A DNA stretch of 64,000 nt from Paenibacillus ginsengarvi (GTDB lineage: Bacteria > Bacillota > Bacilli > Paenibacillales > NBRC-103111). Both the position numbers and the translations under genes were made by a program. Shown one piece after another: positions 41,545 to 51,182 of the stretch (the first letter of the stretch is position 1; each line of letters starts with the position of its first letter). The stretch covers positions 1-64,000 of the forward strand of contig NZ_RBAH01000005.1 in the NCBI RefSeq assembly GCF_003626695.1, in the 5' to 3' direction. The notes under the pieces were generated by a model. That model was given only the letters and a program-made list of their open reading frames with translations, searched no databases and was not told the DNA's origin.

Positions 41545-42504
41545 ATGGAATCGTTATCCGAAGCACTCGGCAATTGGCGCAATCTGTCGTTCGCCCGGAG
41601 GGCCGAGCAGAAGACGAAGCTGCTGCTGGAAGATCCGCTCGTTCAGAAGCTGCGCGCCGCTCATCCGGAGCTGGACGACCAGACGGTGAAGCTCCACATG
41701 AACAAGCTGTATCAGTATGTAACCGAGCACCGCAACTGCTCGAATTGTCCGGGGCTGGAGCTGTGCCCGAACGACTTCGAAGGCCATTATACGATGCTGG
41801 CGGTGGATACGTCCGGCGACCGGACCTATATTCACGACCGGAAGGTGTCTTGCCGGAAGCTGATTGCGAAGGAAGCTCAGGACACGATCCGCAGCCGGAT
41901 TCGCAGCTTTTATATCGATAACGCGGCGCTTACGCACGGTTATTCGACCGATGAGATCGTCGATATCGACCCCGACCGGGTCGAGGCCGTCGGTGCCATT
42001 CTCAAATATATTCGCCGGACGCAGGACGAGGGCTTGCAGAAGCAAGGGCTGTACCTGGTAGGCCCGTTCGGCACGGGCAAAACGTTCCTGATGTGTTACA
42101 TGCTGTACCAGCTCGCCAAAAGCGGCCGTACCGGCGTAATCGTGTATATGCCGGACTTCGTGGAAGATCTGAAGTCGATGTTTGCCGAGCCGCAGCAGAT
42201 GAAGGAAACGATCGAGCTGTTGAAGGAGACCGATCTGCTCGTCTTCGACGACATCGGCGCGGAAAATTTGAGTCCGTGGGTGCGCGATCATGTGATGGGT
42301 GCGATCCTTAACTACCGGATGAATCGCAAGCCGACGTTTTTCACGTCCAATCATGAGCCGGACGAGCTGGAGAAGCATTTCAGCTTTACGAGCAAAGACG
42401 GGGACGAGGAATACAAAGGGCAGCGGATTATGGACCGGATTCGGCCGTTCGTGGACGTAATCGTTGTGAACGGGTCGAACAAGCGGGGAAGAGCGGGGAG
42501 CTGA
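41545..42504 (+). CDS. dnaI: Primosomal protein DnaI (AAA+ helicase loader)
   Basis: The 319-residue form starts at MESLSEALGNWR; a GTG four codons earlier is only two bases from AAAGGA. The N-terminal zinc-binding region carries HRNCSNCPGLELCPNDFEGH with clustered Cys. The AAA+ domain follows with Walker A GLYLVGPFGTGKTFLMCY, Walker B DLLVFDDIGAENLSPWVRD and sensor-1 KPTFFTSNHEPDEL. It carries the replicative helicase and releases it onto DNA with help from DnaB and DnaD. It is co-transcribed with dnaB (58-bp gap). Confidence 0.93.
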   Translation: MESLSEALGNWRNLSFARRAEQKTKLLLEDPLVQKLRAAHPELDDQTVKLHMNKLYQYVTEHRNCSNCPGLELCPNDFEGHYTMLAVDTSGDRTYIHDRKVSCRKLIAKEAQDTIRSRIRSFYIDNAALTHGYSTDEIVDIDPDRVEAVGAILKYIRRTQDEGLQKQGLYLVGPFGTGKTFLMCYMLYQLAKSGRTGVIVYMPDFVEDLKSMFAEPQQMKETIELLKETDLLVFDDIGAENLSPWVRDHVMGAILNYRMNRKPTFFTSNHEPDELEKHFSFTSKDGDEEYKGQRIMDRIRPFVDVIVVNGSNKRGRAGS

Positions 42505-42517
42505 TCCCCGCTTTTTT
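42493..42517 (+). terminator. Terminator overlapping the dnaI stop
   Basis: GCGGGGAGCTGATCCCCGC then TTTTTT. The stem begins inside the last dnaI codons, so the stop codon lies in the loop. Confidence 0.85.
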
Positions 42518-42606
42518 GCGTTTGGCGGAACGTTTTCGGCAGCGCCGATTCCGAAGCACGACGGAAGTTTGATAAATAGCAGTCTTTGGAGCGGCTGGCT
42601 GCATGA

Positions 42607-43950
42607 TTACTTCGATTTCGCTGCCGGGGAGTCCTCATGGATCGCGATCTGAGCCCGCTGCTGAAGCTGCTTCAAACCGTCCGTTACCGATTTTCGCTCA
42701 TACAACATATGCGTGAATTCTTCGGTTACCATATCATTCAGCTTTCGCGCCAGCTCGGGGGAGAGAGTCGAGATGCTGATCGGCTTCGGCTTTTTTGCAT
42801 AGAAAGGGTCAAGCTTGTGGCCGTCGATTGCGGTAATGGCGTCTTTGCGGATAGACAGCACGCCTGGCTTCGTCTTGATGAGTTCCGCAGCCATCTCCTG
42901 TCCTGTTACGAACTTCAGAAACTCCCATGCCACCTGCATATTCGGAGAGTCCTTCATAATCCCGAATAAGTCGGCCACTAGAAACGAAGATCCGCTCGGG
43001 CTGACCGGCTCGACGACGATATCGTAGTCAACGGCCGGAACACCGCTTACTCCCGGCGCTTCCCGGAGCGCCGCGAACAGGCTGGGGGTCGAGATCATCA
43101 TCGCCGCCTCTCCGATAATGAACTTGCTGCGGCTGAGCGAATCCTCTTTCGTTTTGACCGGTTCTTCCGGCGGCAAATAAAAGGCGCCGCTGCGAAACGC
43201 GTTAACGGCTTCGCCGAAAGCCGTCTGAAAGGCGTCGGATGTAAATTTCGCTTCAGGCTGGTTGGAGCTGTACATGCTTACGCCCATGCCTGCTATATAG
43301 CTGCTCGCAAAGCTAGTCGGCGTCGAATAGTTCTGCAAGCCGTAAAGTCGTTTGCCCCCTTCGTCGCGGGAGATGCTTTTCGCCAGACTCATCATGCTTT
43401 GCCAGCTCATGCCGCCGGCCGGATACGGGAGTCCGAGACGGTCGAATATTTTCTTATTATAAAACAACGCCGCCGTTTGGAAGCTGGGGGACAGTGCGAC
43501 CAGCCTGCCGTCCGTCGTATCGCGAATCGCCTCGAGCGCGTTCTCAGCAAATTGGCCCAGATCGAAGTTATCCTGCTTGACTAGCCCGGATAGATCTACC
43601 AGTTTTCCAGCTTTGTTCGTATCGGTTATCAGTGTCGGGCCGTATACGATATCGGGCTTTTTTTCCAAAATGGCGGCGTTTTCAAGAAACACCGTTTTTC
43701 CTCCGCTCGTTTGGACCATAGGGATGATTTCGATGTCTACATTCGGATTGAATTTTTTGAAGGTATTACCGTACTCTTTTGTGAACGACTGCTCGTTGAA
43801 GTAGGCGATCTTGAGCGTTTTCCTGGCAGGTTCGGGAGACTGCTGCGGAGGGAGATCGGGCGGTTTGCTTACGCAGCCGGCTGCCAGCAGCATAGCGGCG
43901 AGAATGGCCGCAATCGGGAAAGTCTGGCGGAAAGCGAACTTTGTTGGCAT
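42607..43950 (-). CDS. Lone extracellular solute-binding lipoprotein (family 1)
   Basis: The 447-residue form starts at the ATG eleven bases after GGAG. It has a lipoprotein signal with lipobox LLAAGC. The mature part is a type-1 sugar-binding fold: KIAYFNEQSFTKEYGNTFKK, FNPNVDIEIIPM, ALFYNKKIFDRLGLPYPAGG then MSWQSMMSLAKSI, and GEAAMMISTPSLF. No ABC permease or ATPase gene is near, so it either pairs with a distant transporter or is a sensor. It is paralogous to the two binding proteins of the ECF cluster near 58-60 kb (shared EQxFxxxYGNxF and xAAMMIS motifs). Confidence 0.85.
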   Translation of the reverse strand: MPTKFAFRQTFPIAAILAAMLLAAGCVSKPPDLPPQQSPEPARKTLKIAYFNEQSFTKEYGNTFKKFNPNVDIEIIPMVQTSGGKTVFLENAAILEKKPDIVYGPTLITDTNKAGKLVDLSGLVKQDNFDLGQFAENALEAIRDTTDGRLVALSPSFQTAALFYNKKIFDRLGLPYPAGGMSWQSMMSLAKSISRDEGGKRLYGLQNYSTPTSFASSYIAGMGVSMYSSNQPEAKFTSDAFQTAFGEAVNAFRSGAFYLPPEEPVKTKEDSLSRSKFIIGEAAMMISTPSLFAALREAPGVSGVPAVDYDIVVEPVSPSGSSFLVADLFGIMKDSPNMQVAWEFLKFVTGQEMAAELIKTKPGVLSIRKDAITAIDGHKLDPFYAKKPKPISISTLSPELARKLNDMVTEEFTHMLYERKSVTDGLKQLQQRAQIAIHEDSPAAKSK

Positions 43951-44119
43951 CAGGGGCAAAACTCCTTTTTGTTTTTTCCTTATCTCTAATTATATTATAT
44001 TTTCCTTAATTTTGGTAATGGAGGATATTGTTCCTTGGAAGCGGACGCAAAAAAGCCCTTGCACCCAAAACGGGCGTAAGGACTTTTCTCCGATCTCAAA
44101 CGGCGATGCCGTTTCATCA

Positions 44120-44254
44120 TTACACGAACAGTTCGATAATCGTCGCCACAAGCGCGACCAGAAAGAAAAAGCCGAACGTAGCGCCAAAACCGATAGCAAC
44201 GTCCATAAAGTCGTTTCTTGGTTCTTCGTTAACGTGCATTCTAGGATCAGTCAT
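44120..44254 (-). CDS. yqzM: YqzM-like 44-residue membrane micropeptide
   Basis: This is a 44-residue peptide with a strong ribosome site (GGGAGG eight bases before ATG). It has a charged N-terminal half (MTDPRMHVNEEPRNDFMDVA) and one C-terminal transmembrane helix (FGATFGFFFLVALVATIIEL). The RNDFMDVAIGFGATFGFF pattern matches the YqzM family of Bacillales micropeptides of unknown function. Longer upstream frames have no ribosome site. It is monocistronic and divergent from trxA. Confidence 0.7.
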   Translation of the reverse strand: MTDPRMHVNEEPRNDFMDVAIGFGATFGFFFLVALVATIIELFV

Positions 44255-44535
44255 GCGAGGTTCCTCCCGGGCTAGGCAAAATTGGCTATGTTCAGTATAC
44301 CGAATCGCCAGATGGGTTGTAAAGGAAAACAAGTGACAAATCTTCAAACTTTACTCGCCGATTTGCGAAAACGGCCGCTGGTAGCAGTTTGCCCGCGGAC
44401 AACACACCGTATGCGCGGAATTAGTTTTCAGTTATGAAAGCATGGCGGGTTGTGGTATACTTTACATGCTGGACAATTTTCATTACAATAATTCAAGATA
44501 CAAACTTTTTGTTAGTATGAGGAGGATGTTCCGAC

Positions 44536-44853
44536 ATGGCTATCGTTAGTGTTTCCGACCAATCGTTCAAGAACGAAGTCGAGAGCGGCGGTACGGTTCT
44601 TGTAGATTTCTGGGCTCCGTGGTGCGGACCTTGCAAAATGATCGCTCCGGTGCTGGAAGATTTGGATAAAGAAGTTGGCGAGCAATTGAAGATCGCAAAG
44701 GTGAACGTCGACGACAATCCGGAATCGGCTTCCCGTTTCGGCGTGATGAGCATTCCGACGCTGATCGTATTCAAAGACGGACAACCTGTCGACAAGGTCG
44801 TCGGTTTCCAGCCTAAGGATGCTTTGAAGAGCGTCGTAGGCCGTCATCTGTAA
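44536..44853 (+). CDS. trxA: Thioredoxin
   Basis: This is a 105-residue canonical thioredoxin. It has the active site WAPWCGPCKMIAP, the cis-Pro loop SIPTLIVFKDG and the buried Asp in LVDFWAP. RBS GAGGA lies before ATG. It reduces protein disulfides in the cytosol using NADPH via thioredoxin reductase. Placement just before uvrC is the conserved Bacillales order. Confidence 0.97.
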   Translation: MAIVSVSDQSFKNEVESGGTVLVDFWAPWCGPCKMIAPVLEDLDKEVGEQLKIAKVNVDDNPESASRFGVMSIPTLIVFKDGQPVDKVVGFQPKDALKSVVGRHL

Positions 44854-44995
44854 GCCGTACAGGATATCTGCGGAGCGGGATTGTGCGAACAGTCCCGCTC
44901 GTCGTATAATTGAATAGAGACGAACGAAGGTTCTGTTTCGCTATGGCGGCAGAGCTTTTTTTTGTATAGATGGCCGGAGAAGGAGAGGTAGAACC

Positions 44996-46936
44996 ATGAC
45001 GGAAGAGAGGGCCAAAGGGCGCGACAAGATCGCGGAGTCGATTAAGCGGAAGCTCGCGCTGCTGCCGGACAAGCCGGGCTGCTACCTGATGAAAAACCGG
45101 GATGGCACGATCATCTACGTCGGCAAAGCCAAGGTGCTCAAAAACCGCGTCCGCTCGTATTTTTCCGGCAGTCATGACGGGAAAACGCAGCGGCTCGTGG
45201 CGGAAATCCACGATTTCGAATATATCGTCACCGCGAGCAATATGGAGGCGCTCATTCTCGAGTGCAACCTGATCAAGCAGCATTATCCTCGCTATAACGT
45301 ATTGCTGAAGGACGACAAGTCGTTTCCGTATATCAAAATTACGCACGAAGCGCATCCGCGCCTTGAAGTAACGCGCAAGGTGCTGAAGGATAAAGCGAAA
45401 TATTTCGGCCCGTATCCGAATGCTTTTGCGGCGCAGCAAACGAAGAAGCTGCTGGACCGGCTGTATCCGCTTCGCAAATGCAGGACGATTCCGGATCGCG
45501 TCTGCCTGTACTACCATTTGGGCCAGTGTATTGCGCCGTGCGAGTACGAGGTGCCGGCCGGGGAATACGAGCGCATGGTGCAGGAAATATCGCGGTTTCT
45601 GAACGGCGGGCACGAGGCGATCAAGGCAGAGCTGATGCGCAAAATGCTTGCCGCCGCCGAAGAGCTCAATTTCGAGCGGGCGAAGGAGCTGCGCGATCAG
45701 ATCGCGGGCATCGACGCGCTGATGGAGAAGCAGACGATAACGATGGCCGACGCCGTCGACCGCGACGTGTTCGGTTATGCCGTCGACAAGGGCTGGATGT
45801 GCGTGCAAATTTTGTACATGCGCCAGGGCAAGATGATCGAGCGGCACGTCTCGCTGTTCCCATACTACGGAGACGAATACGAAGATTTTATAACGTTCGT
45901 GACTCAGTATTACAGCGAAAATCCGGCGATGCCGAAGGAAGTGTTTTTGCCGGGCGAGCCGGGAGCGAAGGCGGACGAGGCGGATGAAGTCGCAGCCGCG
46001 TCCCAGGAGCAGGCGGCGGATGTGTCGCCGGCTGCGGAAGCAGCGAGCCCCGACAGCGAAACCGGCATGGCCGTCGCCGAGCTGCTGGAGAGCTGGCTGC
46101 GGATCAAGGTGCATCAGCCGCAGCGCGGCAAAAAGAAGCAGCTCGTAGGCATGGCCTGCGATAATGCGCGCGTGGCGCTGGAGGAAAAGTTCCGTCTGAT
46201 CGAACGCGACGAGGAGCGTACGGTCAAGGCCGTCGAAGGGCTGGGAGAATGGATCGGACTCGGCACCGTTCGCCGCATCGAAGCATTCGATAACTCGAAT
46301 ATTCAAGGGACCGATCCCGTGTCGGCCATGGTCGTATTCGTAGACGGCAAGCCGGACCGGAAAGAATACCGGAAATACAAAATCCGGACCGTACGCGGCC
46401 CGGACGATTACGAAACGATGCGCGAGGTCATACGCCGCCGTTACGAGCGCGTGCTGAAGGAGCAGCTTACGCTGCCCGATCTGGTCGTCGTCGACGGAGG
46501 CAGGGGGCAAATATCGGCCGCCATCGACGTGCTGGAAAACGAGCTGGGCCTGTACATCCCGGTCTGCGGACTCGTCAAGGACGCGAAGCACAAAACGGCA
46601 CAGCTCATGATGGGCGATCCGCCGGAAATCGTGCCGATTCCGCGGGACAGCCAGGAGTTTTACCTGCTCCAGCGCATTCAGGAGGAGGTGCACCGGTTTG
46701 CGATCACGTTTCACCGTGAAACGCGGGCGAAATCGATGGTCGTCTCGCAGCTGGATTCGATCCCGGGTATCGGAGAGAAGCGGCGCAAGCTGCTGCTGAA
46801 GCATTTCGGCTCGATGAAAAAAATCAAGGAAGCGTCCGTCGACGATTTTCGCCAGTTAGGCATCGGCGACAAGCTGGCCCGCGATATACTGGCCGCGCTG
46901 CACGGTCCGGACGAAGAAGCGGATCGTGCCGAATAA
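44996..46936 (+). CDS. uvrC: Excinuclease ABC subunit C
   Basis: The 646-residue protein has all UvrC parts. The GIY-YIG nuclease is at the N-terminus ([20 protein letters not shown]), the CxC..C segment is [11 protein letters not shown], and the UVR motif is [20 protein letters not shown]. The RNase-H-like 5' nuclease has [20 protein letters not shown] and [11 protein letters not shown], and tandem HhH ends it ([18 protein letters not shown]). It makes the two incisions around UvrB-bound damage. An Ala/Glu/Asp-rich insert of about 35 residues near 325-355 ([20 protein letters not shown]) is disordered and unusual in such length. Confidence 0.96.
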   Translation: MTEERAKGRDKIAESIKRKLALLPDKPGCYLMKNRDGTIIYVGKAKVLKNRVRSYFSGSHDGKTQRLVAEIHDFEYIVTASNMEALILECNLIKQHYPRYNVLLKDDKSFPYIKITHEAHPRLEVTRKVLKDKAKYFGPYPNAFAAQQTKKLLDRLYPLRKCRTIPDRVCLYYHLGQCIAPCEYEVPAGEYERMVQEISRFLNGGHEAIKAELMRKMLAAAEELNFERAKELRDQIAGIDALMEKQTITMADAVDRDVFGYAVDKGWMCVQILYMRQGKMIERHVSLFPYYGDEYEDFITFVTQYYSENPAMPKEVFLPGEPGAKADEADEVAAASQEQAADVSPAAEAASPDSETGMAVAELLESWLRIKVHQPQRGKKKQLVGMACDNARVALEEKFRLIERDEERTVKAVEGLGEWIGLGTVRRIEAFDNSNIQGTDPVSAMVVFVDGKPDRKEYRKYKIRTVRGPDDYETMREVIRRRYERVLKEQLTLPDLVVVDGGRGQISAAIDVLENELGLYIPVCGLVKDAKHKTAQLMMGDPPEIVPIPRDSQEFYLLQRIQEEVHRFAITFHRETRAKSMVVSQLDSIPGIGEKRRKLLLKHFGSMKKIKEASVDDFRQLGIGDKLARDILAALHGPDEEADRAE

Positions 46937-46951
46937 TATAAGGCAAAAAAT

Positions 46952-46984
46952 AACGGAACCCGGTTAAAACCGGTTCCGTTATTT
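46952..46984. terminator. Bidirectional terminator after uvrC
   Basis: AACGGAACCGG-type inverted repeat (AACGGAACCCGGTT...AACCGGTTCCGTT) with A-rich and T-rich flanks between convergent genes. Confidence 0.8.
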
Positions 46985-47014
46985 CGCGTCGAGTTTCCAT
47001 TTGCGTTCCGCCGC

Positions 47015-48625
47015 TTAGGTTAAGCTGGCCGTATCCGGCCGTCTGCGCAGGGCCGCCCTGTGCAGCCTCCAGATGATCCAAGCCACGATGGCCGGCAGGA
47101 CGATGTAGAACAAGCCGAGTGTTATGTAAGCGGGCGAGCCCAAGTTCATTAGCGAGAAGCTCATAAGCAGGCTGTCCATGATCGCATGGGTGAATAGCAC
47201 GGTAGCGAAGCCGAACTTCAGAAACACATAGCCGAGAATAATCCCGAGCAGCGTCACCTCGATAAACCGCGTATATACCGGGTAGATCGGGTACTGGGTA
47301 TGGCTGAACGCCCAGATCATGCTGGGGAACAGCACGGCAAGGAACGTGCTGCGCAGCAGCTTCTTGAATAGGGCGATGCCGAAAAAGCGGTATATCGCTT
47401 CTTCGGAAATAGCCGCCGTCCAGGCCATAAGCGGAAACAGCCCGGGCCGGAGCAAATTGTACATCGATCCGGACGGATCGTTCACCGACCACATATCGAA
47501 CCGGTTCTCGGCAATGAAGAAGAGCAGCGATTGCAGGCCGAGCATCAAACAGGCGAGCAGGTAGCCCCGCTTCATGCCGGCAAATGTGTCCTCGCCGAAG
47601 GAAGGCTCGCGCCAGCGTGTCCAGTTCCCCATGCCGAGGTCGCGCCACAGCGGCTGTCCGGCGGCGAGCGAGAAGTAGCCGACGACTCCCATGACGGCTA
47701 CAACGACGTTCATGAGCATAACCATGCCGAAGGAGGAGTCGGCGGCCAGGAACGGATCGTTCCCCGGCGAGCCGAGCGTTTTGAATGCGGGCACCATGTT
47801 GAAGTTGTTGATCCAGTAGATGACGAGAAACGTAAATGTCAGCCAGAGACCACGGACGAAGGCAATCCTTTTGCGGTGAATCACCATTAGCACGATGGCC
47901 GTGAGGCCCATAATCGCCGACAAAATCATGTTTAGCCCGGTCATCGACGAGGAGGCTCGATCCTGCCGCTGCACCCAGGCCGAATGGCTGTCCGGTACCC
48001 GAATCTCGGTCCGGTACGCCGTAACCTCGCCGCCGCGAATCTCCACGATTTCCCTCAGTTTCGCCTCCCCGAGCCGCGCGGTCCGATGCTCGAACGCAAA
48101 CTGGTAAGGGGCCGCGCTGTTCGGCAGCAGCATCTGATACTGCTCCAGCGGCTTGCCCGCCTTCTCCAGATACGTCTCGGCGATCCGTCTTCCATCGCGG
48201 ACGTTTGGGGCCGGGGCGCCGCTGCGCTTTTGCCAGCCGATCACTTCGCCGCTTGTCATGTTCACATAGGCCAAATACGCCGTTTTGCCGCCGCTTCCGA
48301 GCTCAACCTGATAATAATCGACCGGCACGCGGTCTTTGTAGGACGTGTTGTATTCACGGACGAGCCGCTCCTTCTGCACATAACCGCTAAGCAGTTGATC
48401 GGACTGATAGATCACCTGGGTCGCTTGCACGGGAACGCTACTCAGCGCGCCAATATAGGCTTCGACCGCCGCAGCGGCTGCCTGCTTCGAAATTTCGGGA
48501 TGCGTTTCGACGATAACGCGGTTTTCGTTTTTTTCCGTCATCTGGGGCCACCAGTTGGTCACAACGAACAGGATGATGCCGATGACCGCCAAAGTCCCGA
48601 GCCGGAATAAGTGCTGTTGTCCCAA
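47015..48625 (-). CDS. CPBP intramembrane metalloprotease with large N-terminal extracytoplasmic region
   Basis: The 536-residue protein has an N-terminal membrane anchor and then a ~200-residue extracytoplasmic region with two PepSY-like halves (VDYYQVELGSGGKTAYLAYV then NMTSGEVIGW). After it come eight or so membrane helices with CPBP motifs: ISEEAIYRFFG (EExxxR), IWAFSHTQYP (FxxxH) and LFTHAIMDSLL (HxxxD/N). Family members act as membrane proteases of the Rce1 fold. The PepSY-like front end could regulate activity or bind substrate. The TTG start has a loose G-rich ribosome site. It is monocistronic. Confidence 0.8.
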   Translation of the reverse strand: MGQQHLFRLGTLAVIGIILFVVTNWWPQMTEKNENRVIVETHPEISKQAAAAAVEAYIGALSSVPVQATQVIYQSDQLLSGYVQKERLVREYNTSYKDRVPVDYYQVELGSGGKTAYLAYVNMTSGEVIGWQKRSGAPAPNVRDGRRIAETYLEKAGKPLEQYQMLLPNSAAPYQFAFEHRTARLGEAKLREIVEIRGGEVTAYRTEIRVPDSHSAWVQRQDRASSSMTGLNMILSAIMGLTAIVLMVIHRKRIAFVRGLWLTFTFLVIYWINNFNMVPAFKTLGSPGNDPFLAADSSFGMVMLMNVVVAVMGVVGYFSLAAGQPLWRDLGMGNWTRWREPSFGEDTFAGMKRGYLLACLMLGLQSLLFFIAENRFDMWSVNDPSGSMYNLLRPGLFPLMAWTAAISEEAIYRFFGIALFKKLLRSTFLAVLFPSMIWAFSHTQYPIYPVYTRFIEVTLLGIILGYVFLKFGFATVLFTHAIMDSLLMSFSLMNLGSPAYITLGLFYIVLPAIVAWIIWRLHRAALRRRPDTASLT

Positions 48626-48825
48626 TGCAGACCGCCCCCTATTTTTTTCTACCGTAACACACTTTTTTTCGAAATGCCACTTAGGATGCTTAACGAAAAT
48701 CGGCGGAATTCCGTTAAAGCTTCATAATCGGAAGCAACAAAGGTGTGGACAACGAAAACGGCCGGACAGCTTCTCTATTTTGACTTAAGCCGTGTTTTCA
48801 AACCGATTTTCAACAAAAAACGGCT

Positions 48826-48854
48826 TTGTACTGTTTCGCTTGCGGGATTATAAT
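48826..48854 (+). promoter_or_regulatory. Sigma-A promoter of the ktr riboswitch operon
   Basis: TTGTAC (-35), 17 bp, TATAAT (-10) stands about 20 bp before the conserved riboswitch start. The consensus and spacing are excellent, and transcription would begin near 48861. Confidence 0.75.
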
Positions 48855-48872
48855 CACTTCGTCAGCCAAAAT

Positions 48873-49015
48873 CAACCATAACGAGCCGAATTTCTTTATG
48901 AAAACGGGGGAACCATGTATTGTGGGGTGAATTTCGCGAGGGCGCCGGAAGGCGTCTGCGAATAGGGTGCCTAACAACCCGAATCCGTCAGCTAACCTCG
49001 TAGGCTCCAGTCAGG
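48873..49015 (+). ncRNA. ydaO/yuaA-type c-di-AMP riboswitch
   Basis: Conserved blocks of the ydaO class appear in order: ACGAGCCGAAT, then GGGGGAACC, TGTGGGGTGAATTTC, a variable GC-rich hairpin (GGCGCCGGAAGGCGTC), AGGGTGCCTAACAACCCGAA and TCCGTCAGCTAACCTCGTAG. The class binds two c-di-AMP molecules and turns expression off, typically for K+ uptake and cell-wall genes. A terminator follows, then ktrB, so high c-di-AMP should shut down the potassium operon. Confidence 0.95.
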
Positions 49016-49034
49016 AAACCAGATTCGCTAAAGC

Positions 49035-49061
49035 GGCATTGGATTTCCAGTGCCTTTTTTT
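49035..49061 (+). terminator. Riboswitch-controlled terminator
   Basis: GGCATTGGATTTCCAGTGCC then TTTTTTT. The hairpin lies 20 bp after the aptamer and 75 bp before ktrB, as expected for a c-di-AMP OFF switch. Confidence 0.9.
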
Positions 49062-49136
49062 GCTGTTTTCGAAAACGGTTTTCTTCTGGAACCGCGTGAT
49101 ACGCGCCGCTTGTTAACCCATCCGAGGTGAATCGAT

Positions 49137-50477
49137 CTGAAACGCAAACCCATTCTAGAGCGGCTGACTCCGCCGCAAATTCTCGTCATCGGTTTTGCCG
49201 CCATTATTCTAATCGGCGGGATTCTGCTTTCGCTTCCCGTATCGAGCACGAACGGGCAAGGACTGCCGTTTATCGACGCTTTGTTCACGGCTACGTCCGC
49301 CACCTGCGTGACCGGACTCGTCGTCGTCGATACGGGCACCTATTTTACCACATTCGGTCAAGTCGTCCTTATGGCGCTCATCCAGGTAGGCGGCCTCGGC
49401 TTCATGACGATGTCCACGCTGATCGCTCTTGTGCTGCGCAAGCGGATCTCGCTGCGGGAGCGGCTTATTTTGCAGGAAGCGCTCAATCAAGGCTCGATGG
49501 AGGGGATCATCCGGCTTATCCGCAAGGTGCTGGTGTATTCGCTGACGATCGAGCTGGTGGCCGCGCTGCTGTTCGCCATCCGCTGGTCGTTCGATTTCCC
49601 GGTCGGCGAGGCGATCTACCGGGGGATGTTTCACGCCATATCGATGTTTAATAATGCGGGCTTCGACTTGTCCGGAGAGTTTCGCAGCCTGATGCCGTAT
49701 GCGGACGATGCGCTGATCAATGTCGTCGCGATGATGCTGATCGTGCTGGGCGGGATCGGTTTTATCGTTATGTCCGACGTGATGGATTACCGGGTAAAGC
49801 GGCGGTTGTCGCTGCATTCGAAAGTTGTGCTCAGCATGACCGGATTCCTGATCGTATTCGGGGCGATCGTCATCTTCCTGTTCGAATATTCGAATCCGCG
49901 CACGCTCGGACAGCTTGACGGAAGCGGCAAAGTGCTGGCGGCTTTCTTTCAATCCGTCACGCCGCGTACGGCAGGGGCGAATACGGTCGATATCGGGGGA
50001 CTGCGCCAGGCGACGCAATTTTTCATCATCATCCTGATGTTTATCGGCGCTTCCCCGGGATCGACGGGAGGCGGTATCAAAACGACGACGTTTACGACGC
50101 TGATCGGTGCGATGATCGCGATGATGCGGGGCAAAGAGGATATCGTCCTGTTTCATAGCCGGCTCGCCAAAGACCGGATTTACAAAGCGATTACGCTTAC
50201 GCTGTTCGCTATTTTTCTAGTCGTTATTGTGGCGATGGTTTTATCGACGACCGAGGACCATCCCTTTTTGATGATTTTGTTCGAGGTGACTTCGGCATTC
50301 GGCACGGTTGGGCTATCGATGGGGCTGACGCCCGATCTGACCGTCTTCGGCAAAATCCTGATCATGCTGACCATGTTCGCGGGAAGGCTGGGGCCGATTA
50401 CGCTCGCCTACGCGCTGCAGCCGAAACCGGAAAAAGAACTATACCGGCATCCGGAAGGCAAAATCATAATCGGATAG
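49137..50477 (+). CDS. ktrB: Potassium uptake channel subunit KtrB
   Basis: The 446-residue membrane protein belongs to the TrkH/KtrB family. Its frame opens after an in-frame TGA with only ATC, GAT, CTG codons, and the CTG sits six to seven bases after GAGGTGA. From it the first membrane helix (LTPPQILVIGFAAIILIGGI) is read, so translation must start at this CTG or an adjacent rare codon. Starting at the first TTG would remove 48 residues and helix 1. Four P-loop repeats are visible, including ATCVTGLVVVDTG, SMFNNAGFDLSGE, TPRTAGANTVDIG and SAFGTVGLSMGLTP. It forms the Na+- or ATP-gated K+ pathway with KtrA. Confidence 0.92.
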   Translation: MKRKPILERLTPPQILVIGFAAIILIGGILLSLPVSSTNGQGLPFIDALFTATSATCVTGLVVVDTGTYFTTFGQVVLMALIQVGGLGFMTMSTLIALVLRKRISLRERLILQEALNQGSMEGIIRLIRKVLVYSLTIELVAALLFAIRWSFDFPVGEAIYRGMFHAISMFNNAGFDLSGEFRSLMPYADDALINVVAMMLIVLGGIGFIVMSDVMDYRVKRRLSLHSKVVLSMTGFLIVFGAIVIFLFEYSNPRTLGQLDGSGKVLAAFFQSVTPRTAGANTVDIGGLRQATQFFIIILMFIGASPGSTGGGIKTTTFTTLIGAMIAMMRGKEDIVLFHSRLAKDRIYKAITLTLFAIFLVVIVAMVLSTTEDHPFLMILFEVTSAFGTVGLSMGLTPDLTVFGKILIMLTMFAGRLGPITLAYALQPKPEKELYRHPEGKIIIG

Positions 50478-50483
50478 GAGTTA

Positions 50484-51158
50484 ATGGTTACTATGAAAAT
50501 GAAACAATTTGCCGTAATCGGTCTGGGGCGGTTCGGCTCGAGTCTCGCGAAAGAGCTCGTCAATCAGGATCTGGAGGTGCTCGGGATCGACCGTGACGAG
50601 GAAGCCGTCCAGGAGATGGTCGACGTTCTCACGCATACGATCGTGGCCGATTCTACGGAGGAGGAGACGCTGCGTTCGATCGGCATCCGCAATTTTGACT
50701 GCGTCATCGTATCGATCGGCGACGACATTCAAGCCAGCATCATGACGGCGATTCTGCTGAAAGATCTCGGCGTGAAGACCGTTGTCGCCAAAGCGCTCAC
50801 GGAGCTGCACGGCAAAGTGCTTGAGCGGCTCGGCGTCGACCGGGTCATTTACCCCGAGCGGGATATGGGCATCCGCGTCGCCCACCAGCTGGCGAATCCG
50901 AATCTGCTCGATTATATCGAGCTGTCTAAGGACTACACAGTCGCTGAGATTTCGGTGCCCGGCAGACTGAACGGCGTATCGCTCAAGGAGCTTGATCCGC
51001 GCGCGAGGTACGGGTGCAGCATCGTCGCCATCAACAAGAAGAATGGCGTTATTATCGCGCCTGCGGCTACCGATGTAATTAACGAGCGCGATGTGATGGT
51101 CATTATCGGAACGAATAAGCAGATCGAATCGTTCGAGGAAGATTTGGCCGATTTCTAA
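50484..51158 (+). CDS. ktrA: KtrA, cytosolic RCK gating subunit
   Basis: The 224-residue protein has an N-terminal RCK/TrkA_N Rossmann domain (FAVIGLGRFGSSLAKEL, with the ligand-binding GxGxxG and LGIDRDEEAV) and a C-terminal TrkA_C domain (VAEISVPGRLNGVSLKELD), the site where c-di-AMP binds in relatives. It assembles as an octameric ring under KtrB and gates it. The first ATG is only three bases from TAGGAG, so the ATG three codons later (MKMKQFAVIG) is the better start. It is six bases after ktrB. Confidence 0.95.
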   Translation: MVTMKMKQFAVIGLGRFGSSLAKELVNQDLEVLGIDRDEEAVQEMVDVLTHTIVADSTEEETLRSIGIRNFDCVIVSIGDDIQASIMTAILLKDLGVKTVVAKALTELHGKVLERLGVDRVIYPERDMGIRVAHQLANPNLLDYIELSKDYTVAEISVPGRLNGVSLKELDPRARYGCSIVAINKKNGVIIAPAATDVINERDVMVIIGTNKQIESFEEDLADF

Positions 51159-51182
51159 TCGGTTGCCGGAGGAGGCGCGTAA

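Noticed and set aside
44813-46804. 663-codon minus-strand frame
   Set aside because: Antisense to uvrC, no domain signs, no ribosome site.
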